Source: Physella acuta
Taxonomy: Eukaryota; Mollusca; Gastropoda; Physidae
Assembly: GCF_028476545.1 (NCBI RefSeq)
Contig: NW_026731930.1
Coordinates: 434,001-498,000 of the forward strand
Reading direction: 5' to 3'
DNA: 64,000 nt
Shown: positions 35,622 through 49,202 of the stretch, piece after piece
Numbering within the stretch: position 1 is the first letter of the stretch
Layout: each line of letters begins with the position of its first letter
Notes under the pieces: generated by a model
The model's database searches: none
What the model was told of the DNA's origin: nothing
The model's input: only the letters and a program-made list of their open reading frames with translations
Position numbers and translations under genes: made by a program

Positions 35622-36262
35622 AACTTTCTCGAATACTCTTATATAACTCGGAATATAGACTTAATTTTTAATTATTTAAACTTTTGAAAATATAATAGAA
35701 TCTCGTAGAAAAAAGAATTGCGCACTAAGCGAACGCCAAAACAAAATGTGTATAATAGTGCGCAATATTATTAGTACTTTTTAAATGTACATGCGTTTTT
35801 TTGAGAAATCGGAAATAGCGTAAATTAGTACTTGCGGTCAACAAAAATTATTCAAAATTTGACAGTAGGTAGAGAATTAGATCTTTTACTTACATGGGAA
35901 ATTGCATTTATCTATCTGAAATAGTACTCAAGTTATATGCTCTTTAAAATTTCAAAGTAGAAAAAGTACCACTTACGGTTATCGGAAATCGCTTAAAAGC
36001 TGATACGGATCTACGATTTTGATAAAATACTTATATATGAAATTTCATCAACCTAGCTGTAACGGTACTCAAGTTATCGCGTTTACACACAGACAGACAC
36101 ACACACACACAGACAGACACACAGACATACGGACACGATTGCAAAATTATGTTTTTCCGGATCAGTGAGGTGTAAAACGTCGAGATTTGTAAAAATCTCG
36201 ATTTTTTTTTCGCACGATTACAATACTTTCTCTATAGGCTACTTCGAATATACGAGAAAGTA
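35622..36262. mobile_element. TIR DNA element, non-autonomous
   Basis: Inverted ends ACTTTCTCGAATA (35623) and TATACGAGAAAGT (ending 36261). Interior has ACATGGGAAATTGCATTTAT, an (ACAGAC)n stretch at 36085-36130 and GTCGAGATTTGTAAAAATCTC. From memory, sequences like this are frequent in gastropod genomes. No transposase; superfamily not assigned. Confidence 0.55.
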
Positions 36263-39069
36263 AAAACACAATAATATAAACAATATTTTGTAAAGCTTTC
36301 ATCACGCCATTATACCTTAATGTATTTTAAAACCTTAAATGTTATTATTATAATCCATTTTTAAAATATATATTGTCTGTTTGTTTTTTGTAGGTGGGAT
36401 TTGACATAATTGTCTAAACGCTTGTTGTTACACATTTAAGTTAATTGTTGTTTTACAATCTTTAAACATTTACATCCAGGCGAATTTTATGAGTGAAAAC
36501 AATTTCACTCGAAATAAACTCACACATGTGAGTATAATAATTCCGAAAATAGTACATTTTATGGGAATATAATACATCTTAAAAACATTATTTTAAGCAT
36601 ACAATCAAGTCAAAAGTAATGTCACTTTACATTGCCATTGTATGTTGACCAACACAACAAGTTTCGAAAAAATAAATGGTCTGCTAGTTGTTTTTTAATG
36701 TGACCTTATTGAACACAGTCATGTATTTCCACCTTAAATTTTATTCTTAGGCCCAACAGTCAAAGGGAAACAACAACGGAAAAAGAGCTTAACTTATGAA
36801 GGTACTATTTACTTTCCTTACTTTTACATTTACCTATCTTCTTATGGAATAAACTCGCTAATAAGTCTAATACTAAATGTAATTAATGACTTGTTTTAAC
36901 TAGTTACATATGATACTTTGCAAATAACCTCTAAATATATTATTACACATGTAAATATCAACGTAATAGTGCAAATGTATACGAAATAGCCATTACTCTA
37001 GCCTGGATATTTGAAATCTGTACAGAGTTTGACATGGTAGGAACAAGCGATAGAATGACAAGAGTGATTACGATACACCTATCATTACATAAAGATATAT
37101 GTATTTAGACCTTTATATCTAACAATTGCGTTCGTATCCAGGATATGAAACTGTAGGACGTCCTTAAGTCCAATCAGCTCAGATGGGTACCTGACTAAAG
37201 GAGGAAAAATTGCGGCCACAGGTAAAAAACCCTTACAAAACACATAACAAATATTACACTTTGATTTTAGTTAAAAGGCCGAGAAGTGAAATGGTGTAAT
37301 CAATCACTCGACTACTCTGACCACTGTAGTGTCTGCTTTAAATGACAGTTTCAATAACTGATTACGGATTGTATTAACATAATCTCTGCCATATTGAACT
37401 CACACATAACTTTATATTGAGCCACATCAGACCTGTTCCCAACATAGCCAATATATATCATACATACATAATTTCTATTTAGTTTTTTTTTTTTAAATGT
37501 GCCAAATGTTAGTAATATTTCTAGCATCGAATTACAAAACAAAGTAGTGATTATAGTAAGGTAAGTCTACTTTACTGTTAATCTTGTTGAGCAATGTAAG
37601 TGTTATATTGCATTTTTTTTATTATTATTTATATTAACATAACGTATATAACATTTATTTGGAAATCCCAGACTGATCCTGAAAATACCCACATTAGGAC
37701 TTGTAAGTTCTTGTTTTCTCTCACTTAAATTCAAGTCTCCCTATGCACGGAGACATAACAATTTTAGTACTAAATCAATCGTTGTTGATAACAAAAAAAG
37801 GCTGCTATTTGTTACTCGGTCCCGCGAAATTAATTGTACTTAAAGTGGTAATAATTGTTTAAGTAGCCTAAAGGCCACGTGATGACCACGTCATGACGTA
37901 CTCAACAACACTAAAGATGTGGTTCCACAATTTTTGCCGTTGGTGTCTGAAAGTTAACTTCAAATATGTTTGTGTAAACTAAATATAGCGGCCGGATAAG
38001 GGACATAATATACACATTATTTTCAAACCGATACACTACATTAGAGCAACATTGCATTAATGTGCATGCTGTTACACTTTTTACTTTTGGAAACAATGAA
38101 AAAAATAGCATTACAAACAAATTTGTAATGAAACGTGAGTTGTCGTTACGTAAACACTGATCTCCTAATTTTATAACGTTTGACTTTAATTACACATTTG
38201 CCATGTAATCAATCACAAAACATACTCAAGATAATCACCTTACACTACATCGTATTTTAAACATATCTAGCAATAAAACGACAACTCAGCTGTTTTATTT
38301 ATTACTTAGTGAGTTTACATTTGTGTTAGCTTAGAAGAAATTTAGTAAGGGAATTGAAATGGATCAATGCATTGTTTCCGCTCGTTATCATATTGAAATA
38401 TTCACTCACAGTAAATCACACGGGTCACCAACAAAAGCCCACGGGTCACCACAATTATATTACGGGTCACTCACTGTAGAATGTGAAAAAAAGGCATTTT
38501 GTTTGTGCTTGAGAATTTAGATACACAGAATATTTCGGGTGTCTTTAAAAGTAACTTAAAATAACCATACCGTATTCGTTGTTTTTTTTTTTTTTTAAAT
38601 TGTATCAATGGTTTAAATCGATATGAACAAATAACTAATTAGGTTAGACATTTTAAATATGTATGAGTGTTGTCAATACAACTTGAGTAAAATGAATGTT
38701 TTGCTTATTATTATATTTTTAACTGATTTATGGAGATAACGATATGAAGCATCTATTCGTGTTTGTGTGTGTTGGCTCATGTGCTTTATTTTGAGAAAAA
38801 AAGAATCGGACCTAACCGGAAAAGGATAGTTTAATTAAAGTGCAAAAACATTGTAACTCTTCAATTACATATTTTTTAAAAATTATTTAAATATATGTGG
38901 AATACATGCATATGAGTAAAACATGTGTAGGCCTAGCAAATATCTTATATGTATAAAACACATGTGTGGACAAACCACATCTTAGCAAAGACAATGTAGT
39001 AAAAAAAAAACCATAACATCGTTACCTACAAACTACTTATAGTCAAAGCCAATGTGTTCAAATCGCCTG
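36263..39069 (+). repeat. macro-repeat copy V and intergenic sequence
   Basis: 36715-37620 carries the SINE-like block (37115-37270) and AATGACAGTTTCAATAACTG (37340), through TTCTATTTAGTTTTT, to the GAGCAATGTAAGTG end. It holds the uninterrupted counterpart of the LTR-element target at 37460 (TATATCATACATACATAATT). 37621-39069 has no recognised repeat apart from three ACGGGTCAC units at 38420-38470. No gene. Confidence 0.6.
38420..38470. repeat. three ACGGGTCACC direct repeats
   Basis: CACGGGTCACCA at two sites and TACGGGTCACTC, spaced 18-25 bp apart. Meaning unknown. Confidence 0.7.
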
Positions 39070-40798
39070 TAGCAAGATAACCCGTATCTATAAGCAACTT
39101 ATTGTCAAAGCATCAAGACTATATTTTTTGGCATAACCAAAGACCTATTTGTTATTTTAAAAAACGCATGTCTTGTTAAAATGTTAAATTTCCTTTTGAA
39201 GAAATACATCAATGCTGGTAACCCACCAGCTGTTTAATTTTGGGATTTTAAATGTGTATTATACTGTTACATACACTTTAGCTCAGACATGAGTTTACCT
39301 AAAACAATACAAATAAGTATTAAACAAGTAATTACAGTTTACTGTACCGTAATATTTCAGGGCAGATGACGCGTACGTTATTTTCTTTTACCAACCTTAT
39401 ACAATAGCAATCACAACTAGAGCAGTAACAATGTACCTAACTACGTGACAATGATCAAGAGGGATGGGGTATAATTAATATCAGTACTTATAAAAAAAAA
39501 AGAAAATATAATTCATATTTTAAACTCAATAAAAACACGTGTACATAGTATCGTATAATTTGTGTTTGATGTTGTCGTTACATTGGTAGCAATGTGTTGT
39601 TAATTGGATATATTTTATAATACGTTATTATATACGTAATTAGTTATGATCTATTTTACTAATACTATTTGGTGTTCAAATTAACTAATGATTTAATTAT
39701 TATCTTTTTCTTAAAAAAATGAATCGGGCAATTAGTCCACTCAGGTCAGATGGGTTACCCGACTCTGTACATAACCCATAGCAGATAGTACACTTTGATC
39801 TTAGTCAAAATGTCGAGAAGAGAATCGGTGCAATAAGTAACTCGACTACTCCGACCACTAATTTAAATGACAGTTTCAATAACTTGATTCATGAGTGTAT
39901 CAACATAATACCTGCCATATTTAACACATGCACAACTTTAAATTGAGCTACATTTGACCATCTCTTTTAGTAACGCATACGTATCTTACATTGTTACATA
40001 GTTTATATATTAGTTTATGTTAAATGTATCCATATGATTCGATACAATGTCGCCCATATTTTTTTTCATTATGTATTTGTTCGTTTTATTTTTCCGATGC
40101 TGATATTTACCCATAATATTTTTTTTCCTGTTTGATAATTGTACAAGGGAAGTAAATACCTATTAAATACACCATTTGACAACTCAATTGTAAACGAAAA
40201 AATAAATCAAAGTGACTTACTCATTTTTTTAAAAATATTTCAAGTATTTTTTTATAATTAAGAGTTTCAAAAAAAAAAATACAAAAATAATAGATCTGCC
40301 TTTGTTTTATGTTTAAAATCTAATTGTAATTTCAAACATAAACACAACAGCATTAATTTTTACTCATTTGAAAGACAACCGAGGATATCTTTCAATCAAC
40401 GTTCTCCAATATGTGTCCGTCGTTTGACATATCCCTAATCTTTAAAAAAAAATTAGATATTGAGAACAGAAAACTTTCTAAATATAACCAATAATAATGT
40501 CATCCTTTTTTTGGTGATGTTAATTGTTATGATTTGCTATTATAAGTATAACCCATTTAAGTAGAAACAATATAAAAAAAAATTATCGCATTTTTACAGT
40601 AATTTTGAGGGAGGGGTTTGGATAAAATGAGGTGATATATACTTTTAGGGGAGGATCAATCACCTTAACCATTACCTCAGCCAAGGCAGGAATTGTGTAC
40701 CCCCAATTTTTTTGAAATATATTTAGTTTTGGGTTAATCGCCAATGTTAAAGTCAACTTCAGTGATGATTCCATCCTAATATATAAAAGGCCATGTGC

Positions 40799-40804
<6 letters not shown>

Positions 40805-40830
<26 letters not shown>
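40805..40830. repeat. (CT)n microsatellite
   Basis: About 13 CT units near the 5' end of the Helitron. Confidence 0.95.
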
Positions 40831-40834
<4 letters not shown>

Positions 40835-41634
40835 GTCCGCAAAATAATTTCGCCGGACATCACGTCAGAATCGGCAGTGATATATGGATACTTTTATACT
40901 GACTTTTGTTGAAAATAATATGTTAGATGTTTTAAATGTATAACCAAAATTTTATTTAAAGAAGAAAAATAAAAAAAATAAAGGCGTATTTGAATGTAGA
41001 GAAACAGTATTATTTATGCAACCGGAAAAGCATTTAAACTTGGGACAAGAACGCATTAAAAATGACGTCGCTTATTGTTTACACTAAAGAAAGAGCACTT
41101 ATTTAAAGTTCTAAATCTTGTCTCTTTCCCCTCATCTTTCACACTGCAACCTTTTGAAAACTCAATGCGACCACTACAAAACCCTTTCAACTAGTCAACT
41201 TAAGTTGTTTCCCTACATAGAAAATGCTTCACTGTCGCATTGACCCTCTCTGAAAAAGTTCCTTTCCTCTCCCCACCCAGACTTCTGACACTTTCATTTG
41301 ACCTTCACCCCTTTTACTGTCATCCTTTGCATTTTTTTTTATAATCAAATAGGCCTACATGACATCATGTAAATATTCATTATGTACATTTGCAAAACCT
41401 TTCGTTTTCATTTGGTGTTCAAAATTATGTTAAAAAATTTGATGTCGATGTACTTGTTTTAATTGCAAATAAAAGTATTTAAAAAAAAAAAAAAATGACG
41501 CCATCTTCCGAGTTTAGAATAAACAGAATTGAACTGTTTCATTCAAATATGATTTAGAGCTATGTACGCTATGAAATGTATACAATACGATTTTCACGGC
41601 CTAAACTTAAAAAAAAATTATTTTATCTATTTGG

Positions 41635-41766
41635 ATTCTAGATCTAGAGATTCTAGATCTAGATATTGATCTAGACCTAGATATTCTAGATCATCTAGAT
41701 CTAGATATTCTAGATATTCTAGCTCATCTAGATCTAGAGATTCTAGATCTAGATCTAGAAGATCTA
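41635..41766. repeat. palindrome-rich TCTAGATC minisatellite
   Basis: Overlapping TCTAGA and AGATCT palindromes, in units such as GATTCTAGATCTAGA and ATATTCTAGATC, over ~130 bp. Confidence 0.9.
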
Positions 41767-42708
41767 TAAAGCTCAGTGCCGATAGGGCACTTCCCGGCGC
41801 CGCAGGCGCTTCTAATTTGGCAGGATCTTGCCTTGGTGCGACAGAACACGGGGGCCGGTTGGCCGAAAAGTCTACGATGAGGGGGTCAAAACTGACCTCG
41901 ACTGACCGACGCCTTATATGGGCGAATTAATTTAGCATTCAAATTATCAATGATTTCGAAAGCCTAAGCGAAGCTGGGCAGCATGCCTAGTTAATTAGAA
42001 ACGGCAACAGAATGACTACTACACGATGTAAAGTCTTCTAGTCAACTGTCTCTGTCAGTGTGAGCATGTCTTGAAGTCTTCTATTCAACGTTCAAAAACA
42101 TTGTTAGGTAGGCTGTACATATGTAAATATATTACACCGTAACACTACCATACATATGTTAACATGTTACACCTTAGAACACAATTTTAAATGTAATGCA
42201 GGCCGTACACATTTACACATATGTCACCATAACCTAGCCGTCTATATGCATACATATAATGACACCCTAACACAGCCGTACGTAGATAAATATAATATAC
42301 ACCTTAATACACGAGGACAGAATAGCTATATGTATAATTGACATATATGCACCCTAACATATCGAGCGCAACATAGCTGTAAGGGATCCATCAATTTCAC
42401 TATACATCGACAATAAACTTTCATTCGTTTGATCAAAGTGTTAACTCAAGAATGTGTTTTGTTTAAAATGGGTAAGATTAAAAACACAGTTACTTCACTT
42501 CGAACAATTCTATAATCCACGCATTTGGTTTCAGTAGATAGATGACACGGTACAACAAAATGCTTTACTTTGTTTAGTTGCTTAACCGAATTCATTAACA
42601 TTTTTGGAAATGCTCCAAATTCAATGTAATCATTACTAAAATCATTTTAATAAGAACAAAATATGTACGATCTACTAATACGACGATCTACAATTTAAAT
42701 AAAACAAA

Positions 42709-43167
42709 CGAGCCGACCCACGGCGTATCATACGCCGCTATTTCGTTGTTTTATTTTCTACTTTTAAGTAATTCATAATTTGTGAATTAGACAGTACCAA
42801 TGCTGCCACTGAAAATATTTGCTTTAAAACAAAATCAGTAGGTTGTTAAAGACGATAACTCCCCCCCCCCCACCCTCATTTCCCTCAACCCCTACCTTAC
42901 CACTGCCTCCCCCCCCCCCGTGAAAGCAGCCTCCTCTTAGTTACCTCCACTAAGTTTATAGTCTTTTCAAACGAAATCATCTGCCCCTAATAGCGGTCAC
43001 TAAACCCGGCTCTACGATTGTAAACATTTAGCGTGAACCACAACTCACCAGACCATGTGGGGGTGGGGGTGGTATGGATATGCTTAGCGAGTAAGAGAGG
43101 GGGCTGCTAGGCGCGCTTACAGCTTAGTGTTTTCTAGCGTATCCAAGAAGAGAATGTTATATATAGA
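42709..43167 (-). mobile_element. Helitron-like element, full length
   Basis: Same family as 31042-31493: + strand begins CGAGCCGACCCACGGC with the CGGCGTATCATACGCCG palindrome, and ends GTTATATATAGA before T. Carries two C-runs and a G-rich block. Confidence 0.75.
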
Positions 43168-43189
43168 TGTATTAATACTTTCTTATATT

Positions 43190-44427
43190 TATTAGAGTTT
43201 CCAACTACTAATTGGTATACAAAACGATTATGTGCTACTTAGTCTTTGTTTAATCTTCGAGCTCTATGTTGTGAAACAATTGATTTAAATCAGACAAGTA
43301 ACCTAACGTCTAACTCAGTAGAAATAAGAAACCGTAAGTAACAAATATTAACACGTATTAATATGAAATATGTAAGGACTAAAATAGTCCAATAAAAGAA
43401 ATAATTACCAATTATGTATTCTTAAATCTAGAATAGTGTTTCGTTATTTTAAATCTAAAATCGGGGCTATCCAATCAAATCGATCAAATACAGACAACGT
43501 ATATCTAAAGTCTATGTATCGCTTGTATTCGAAACAACAAACAGTAATATCATTGCAGCTACAGCCAAAAGCTAAAAGAAGCTAAACAGTTTCATGGATA
43601 ATGTTAAACGCGTTACGCAAATGCAAAATATAAGTGCGACGTTTAAGTTGGCTTCACTTTAACAGTCTTAAATTTCACGCTGCCCTTATATAAGTAGATA
43701 TGTTGAATAGTTGGTAGGATGTTTGGGTAAATTGTAAACAGAAACCATACAAGAATATCAGCTTGATGTTTGACGCGGTATCAACTTATCGACTACCTCG
43801 TGACCTGATGGTATGTTCTAATTTCCAATACAATTTATATCGGACACACATTTATATTTTTTTTTGCTATTACTTCCCATTTCTTTCCACTACAATTGTA
43901 AGGGAGATAAAGCGCTTCTAGTTTGTATCACTATTCATGCAAACTAAAATATATAACAAACATGAACCGAATCATTACGCCTGACATGTAAATTGAAATT
44001 AATAGTTACATAATAACATTTAGAAAGGCGAATGAATGGTTTTTTTGGGTTAGTTTTGTTTTTGTTTAACGTTGTCTGTATTTTAAAATTCAAAAAACTT
44101 CATCTAATGTATTTACAATTTTCAAAGACGTTCGAATAAATCGGTTCATTTGACGGTCACTCGTTTTTTTTTTCTTTTTTTGCTTTGATTATTACTTGTA
44201 AACAATAAAAAGTAAACAAATAAAAATAAAACATAAAACATCGGCATGAAATCGAATGGTACAACAGTGGTTTGTTTTTCGGAATTTTTTCGCCTTGTCA
44301 ACACCTGATGTTGGGTCTGATTGATGACGTAACTATTATTCCTTGAAGAAGATGACTTTTGATTGTCATAACAACTCACCTGTAGTAAGGACGCTGATAT
44401 TGATATAGATACACATTATTATTGCGG
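43190..44427 (+). repeat. macro-repeat copy, sub-block S1
   Basis: Aligns with 4491-5570: AACACGTATTAATATGAAAT, TCGATCAAATACAG, TGGTAGGATGTTTGGGTAAA, GGTATGTTCTAATTTCC. The sequence continues after the hAT element at 46105. Small minus-strand ORF at 44146-44379 is AT-rich low complexity and not called. Confidence 0.75.
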
Positions 44428-46096
44428 CAGTGGTGTAGCTACCGTAAAGCTAGCGTAAGCAAGGCATAGGGGCCCAAGGCAAATAGGGGCCTTTCTCCCT
44501 CTTTAATTTTTTAAAAACTTTTACATTGGAATGTTAATATTTGTAATATAAAAATAATCTTAAACAGAAAACGGAAATCCAGTTTCTTTTCTGCTGTAGA
44601 ACTAATCAAAAGTTTTTAAAAAGTTCACCTGATCTTTCTTATTGTGGAGGGGAGAGTTGTACAGGGCCCATCGGTATTAATAACACTATAGGCATTGTTG
44701 CATTGTCGGTCAAGCCGTTGAGAGAATTAGCCTATAAATAAACTTGAACATTGACTCGTTTGTGAGATTGGCATCTGGCATCCGTAGATTTATACGCAGC
44801 GCTAAAAACCCTCTACCCCACTGCCACAAACATTCACCCCCTCCCCTCTCAATTCTCTGTCCTCACCGAAATTCCATCCATCCATGATTACAATTGAGCC
44901 ATTTTTTAATAACAGTCGTGGACAGTGTTTTCACAACAATCTGAGTCGAACAATGTATCAATGTATCTCTAGTTTTAACCTTAATCACAATGTCTTTGTT
45001 GATCTAATTTATCTCTAATCATCAATATGCCGCTACTTAAAGATTTATGTTTGTCTGTCTCCTTGACTTGTATGCATTAATAAAAAAAAAATGATCCAAT
45101 CTCCAAGAAACATTGTGAAGTCGTTTAGAATTATTAAGACAAACCTCTACTTAGCGTGAAATTTCCTACTCCAACCCCATACACGAGAAACAGTACCCCC
45201 CCCCCCCCCTCGAAGAGAAGTAAGAAAGAAACTCTGACTCCTGCTAAGTTTTCTGCCATTAATTTTTTTTTTTCTATTTCGTTCGGAGAGCGGCACCTGG
45301 GGTCAGTTAATTGGGTCTCATGCGCAAGGGGTTAGGGTTACTTCTTAATTCAACGGTCAACCTACACAAGTGCATCAGCCGGCGCCCTGGGCTCCCCCCC
45401 CCCCGTGAGCACTACGGCGCATACATTTGTTTTAATGAGCGCCATGTCCTATGGATACGGAGTGCTACTATAATCAATGGCTAAAGAAAATAAGGGGTGT
45501 CCTCCAGCCGCCTCGGCAGTAGTATACAGTTGGGCGCCCCAAGTCTCTCCATTATGATGATGTTATGAAACAAGTTGTAGATATGCCCTTTGGGTCAGTA
45601 ACTTGGCCATCCTAAGTATAGAACATACAGAAGCAGCTAAAATGGAATTCAAGGGACATATTAAGCACTTTGCTAACTTATAAGAAAAATAAAATTAATA
45701 AATCATGAGCTACTTTTAAAATGTTGTATTTGGTTAGTGGCGTCACAAGGTTCGATATCACCCGGTGCGTTTAGTGAGTGTCATCCCCACCCCGTCTAAT
45801 AAAGTTGCCTTTCCGGTGGAGTATAACCCCATCTCCTTAATATTTTATTTTCTAAACTGTATTAAAAATAGTTGTGACAGTAAATTTCACGAGTTTTCGT
45901 CATGGTGTCGCACCTAAATTGTGAGCCCCCTGCCCTGTGACGCTACTGTGTTAGGTTACTTAAAGGTTACAAGCTTACAGTTAATTTGTTAGTTAGTTTG
46001 TTCCTAAAAGTGATATAAAATAAAATATATTTACGCTACGGGGTACTACAATAAGAATTTTTGCATAGGGTCCCAACAATCCTAGCTACGTCACTG
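44428..46096 (+). mobile_element. non-autonomous hAT element, 1.67 kb
   Basis: Ends CAGTGGTGTAGCTACC and (inverted) CAGTGACGTAGCTAGG. Flanks TATTGCGG (44420-44427) and CATTGCGG (46097-46104) match at 7 of 8, an aged hAT duplication. The unoccupied counterpart is at 5560 (ATAATTATTGCTGATATA). Same family as 10491-11972. No transposase ORF. Hosts a nested MITE. Confidence 0.85.
45735..45948. mobile_element. MITE nested in the hAT element
   Basis: Inverted ends TAGTGGCGTCACAAGG and CAGTAGCGTCACAGGG. Flanks TATTTGGT and TGTTAGGT agree at 6 of 8. Younger than its host element. Confidence 0.55.
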
Positions 46097-46104
46097 CATT
46101 GCGG

Positions 46105-46786
46105 ATATGTACACTACATGTATAACTTGTTACTGGTTATACAAATATAGTTAAGTTATCTGGTATATTATGTCTTACATAATACTTAAGTGTGAGGTGC
46201 TATAATTTGTGCTATTTAAATGTAGACCGATGTGTGACACGTTATAATAGTTGTAGGCTGATATGTACAAATACACGCACACGTAAACCTACACGCAATC
46301 GTACACACATATGTTCACGCAGTCGTACACACATACGCATAGGTACACGGATACACATAACGAATCATTAAATTCCCGTTTGTTCAAACCGCACTAGAAT
46401 AAAATAAACCTTCTGTAGCCAAATCCCATCAATCGAGTATAATTGCTCAAGAGTCACCTGCCCGTAAGTTCATAATATAAAACATTGATGTGGAAATAGT
46501 TCTGATGTTTTTCACGTAGCTTCATTACAAACCAGACTGTTGCAAACATAATCATAATCCAGGAATTATCGCTAGACCACAAGCATTGTAGTCAAGTCTC
46601 CCTGATCATTCATTACTTTGGGACAACGTAAGCGTGTAATGTTTGAAATCCTTGTTGCGTTCCAGGTATTACAGTTGTGACCGCTGTTTTGTTAGCAGTT
46701 AATTAGACACGATTTTAATTTTAATTTATTAATTTGTCTCCAACACACAGGGGTATATACGAGTAGTTCTGTAGGTGTAGAAGTTT
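46105..46786. other. macro-repeat remnant, ACAC-rich tandem, intergenic
   Basis: 46105-46260 continues S1 (TATAGTTAAGTTATCTGG). 46265-46360 has irregular CGTACACACATACG units. No gene. Confidence 0.55.
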
Positions 46787-46905
46787 GTTCTTCTTGCTTC
46801 TTCTTCTCCTTTTTTAATTTTAGTGTTGAAAGGGATCCCCACCAACACAATTAAGAATGTGTCAACTGGTTGTCGCCATAGAGGCCATTGACTCCGATTT
46901 CAGCC
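46787..46905 (-). mobile_element. SINE copy, reverse
   Basis: Reverse complement reads GGCTGAAATCGGAGTCAATG, then AACCAGTTGACAC, then CCCTTTCAACACT and a GAAGAAGAAG tail, matching 24420-24620 without its tRNA-like middle. Confidence 0.6.
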
Positions 46906-47429
46906 TGCATTTCATTTTTAATTTGCTGCCATAGCTTTGGTCCAACAATGAACACACTACAAGGCAGCAGTCGTTTGATTTTGCAGTTTGTTTAATCTTT
47001 CACAATACCATTCTTACTAATTAAGAAGATCCAACCAGGTAAGTGTTAAGTGAAAGACATCTTGTTGTTATTTACGTAGGAAGAGCTCTGTGTTCTGATA
47101 GGGGATGATATATACTAATCTGTGGTCTGTTGTGTGACAGTACGCTGACCAACACTATCACAATTATGTACCATGGCAACAAACAAACCAGCTGCCAGGT
47201 GAAGAAGAATGGTAATGAGATGGCCAAACACTCATCAAGCTTTTAAACAACATAACAAGACAGGGCCTGGAGCTACGTGACCTGGGAGAAGACATCAAGA
47301 AAATTGGATACATCTGTGGACAGATGGAGGGACTAGCCTGGATACACCTGTGGAGAGTTGGAGAGACTAGCATGGATACACCTGGGGACAGTTGGTGAGA
47401 TTAGCATGCATATTCATGGTGGCATAATA
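46906..47429 (+). other. possible decayed exon joined to the 33-bp minisatellite
   Basis: A pyrimidine-rich stretch ending TGTTGTGTGACAG at about 47140 looks like a splice acceptor. A frame at 47245-47340 reads ITRQGLELRDLGEDIKKIG then YICGQMEGLAW before running into three units of the minisatellite seen at 23085. No family recognised. Could be a gene fragment or chance; low confidence. Confidence 0.25.
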
Positions 47430-48295
47430 ATAATAAACCTCAAAAGATGAATGCTATTAAATGTGTAATGTAATTTTGAGTGAAATGAAGTGTGATATCA
47501 TTTAGGGGAGGAGGAAGCAAGTATCATCCATGACCACAACATCGTCAGATTTTGCAAAATATCTTTAGTTGTGGTTTAATAGCAAATGTAAAAGTCAAAT
47601 TTAGCGCTGATTTTATGTCTTTAAAAACGCCATCAGAGTAAACAATTCACAATATGTCTTCTATTAACTGTTCTGTAACTGATGTGCATAAATCTAGTTA
47701 ACAGAAAGTTCAAAGTTCAACTCTCACAGTCTTAACGTCTAACACGATGTCCTTACATTAGTATAAGTGTTGGATCGGTGGTAATATGTTTGTGTATATT
47801 GTAAACATAAATCATACAAAAAAATGTCACATTTTTAAAACTAAAAAATACGTATATACTTATTACGTCCCACTATGTTTACTAAACAGTACACGGGAGA
47901 CAAATTTCATCTAGTTTATATCACTAGCCCTGGAAATGAAATGATACAATATACAGAAACACGACTAGTAAGTTTAAAAATTGCAAATTAAATAGGCCCT
48001 ACATTCTATTAAAATAACAAGCTTAGGTTATAGGCCTATATATATTTTTTTTTACAATTTTTATTTTTTTTATTTTTTTTTTGAGACAAAACCTATAAGA
48101 AGTTTGTTTGTACTTTTTAAAGACACGCGATTAAGTCGGTTAGAAAAATTATATGATCACTTTCTCTATCTGGGTATAATAACTATTTATTTGCAAAAAA
48201 AATAAAAAAAAAAATAAATAAAATAACGGTGATCTGGAATCAAAGATGACATAAAATTATGTGCTTCATCGGACTTACTTAAACCGTGAAAACAC

Positions 48296-49202
<907 letters not shown>

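Larger units (their letters stand above)
40774..41990 (+). mobile_element. non-autonomous Helitron with empty-site proof
   Basis: Starts TCCTAATATATAAAAGGCC, ends with hairpin GCCTA-AGCGAAGC-TGGGC (41962-41979), then AGCATGCCTAG. The paralog at 56905 reads GATTCCA|TTAATTGG with nothing between, so the insert went between A and T without duplication. Inside: a (CT)n run, a TCTAGA-type minisatellite, and a second Helitron-like start near 41763 that suggests nesting. No Rep/helicase ORF. Confidence 0.88.
39070..42480 (+). repeat. segmental duplication B, left copy
   Basis: Collinear with 54530-57420: GCTGGTAACCCACCAGCTG, CAGTTTACTGTACCGTAAT, CACAACTAGAGCAGTAAC, AACACGTGTACATAGTAT, TTGATGTTGTCGTTAC, CTTCAGTGATGATTCCA. 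This copy lacks the solo LTR and the 74-bp MITE of the other, and has the 40774 Helitron that the other lacks. Confidence 0.85.

Noticed and set aside
36080-36130. Independent (AC/AGAC)n microsatellite
   Set aside because: It is an internal part of the 35622-36262 TIR element family as remembered, not a separate feature.
38417-38470. Possible CRISPR-like or satellite array of ACGGGTCAC units
   Set aside because: Only three short unequal units in a eukaryotic background; kept as a minor repeat only.
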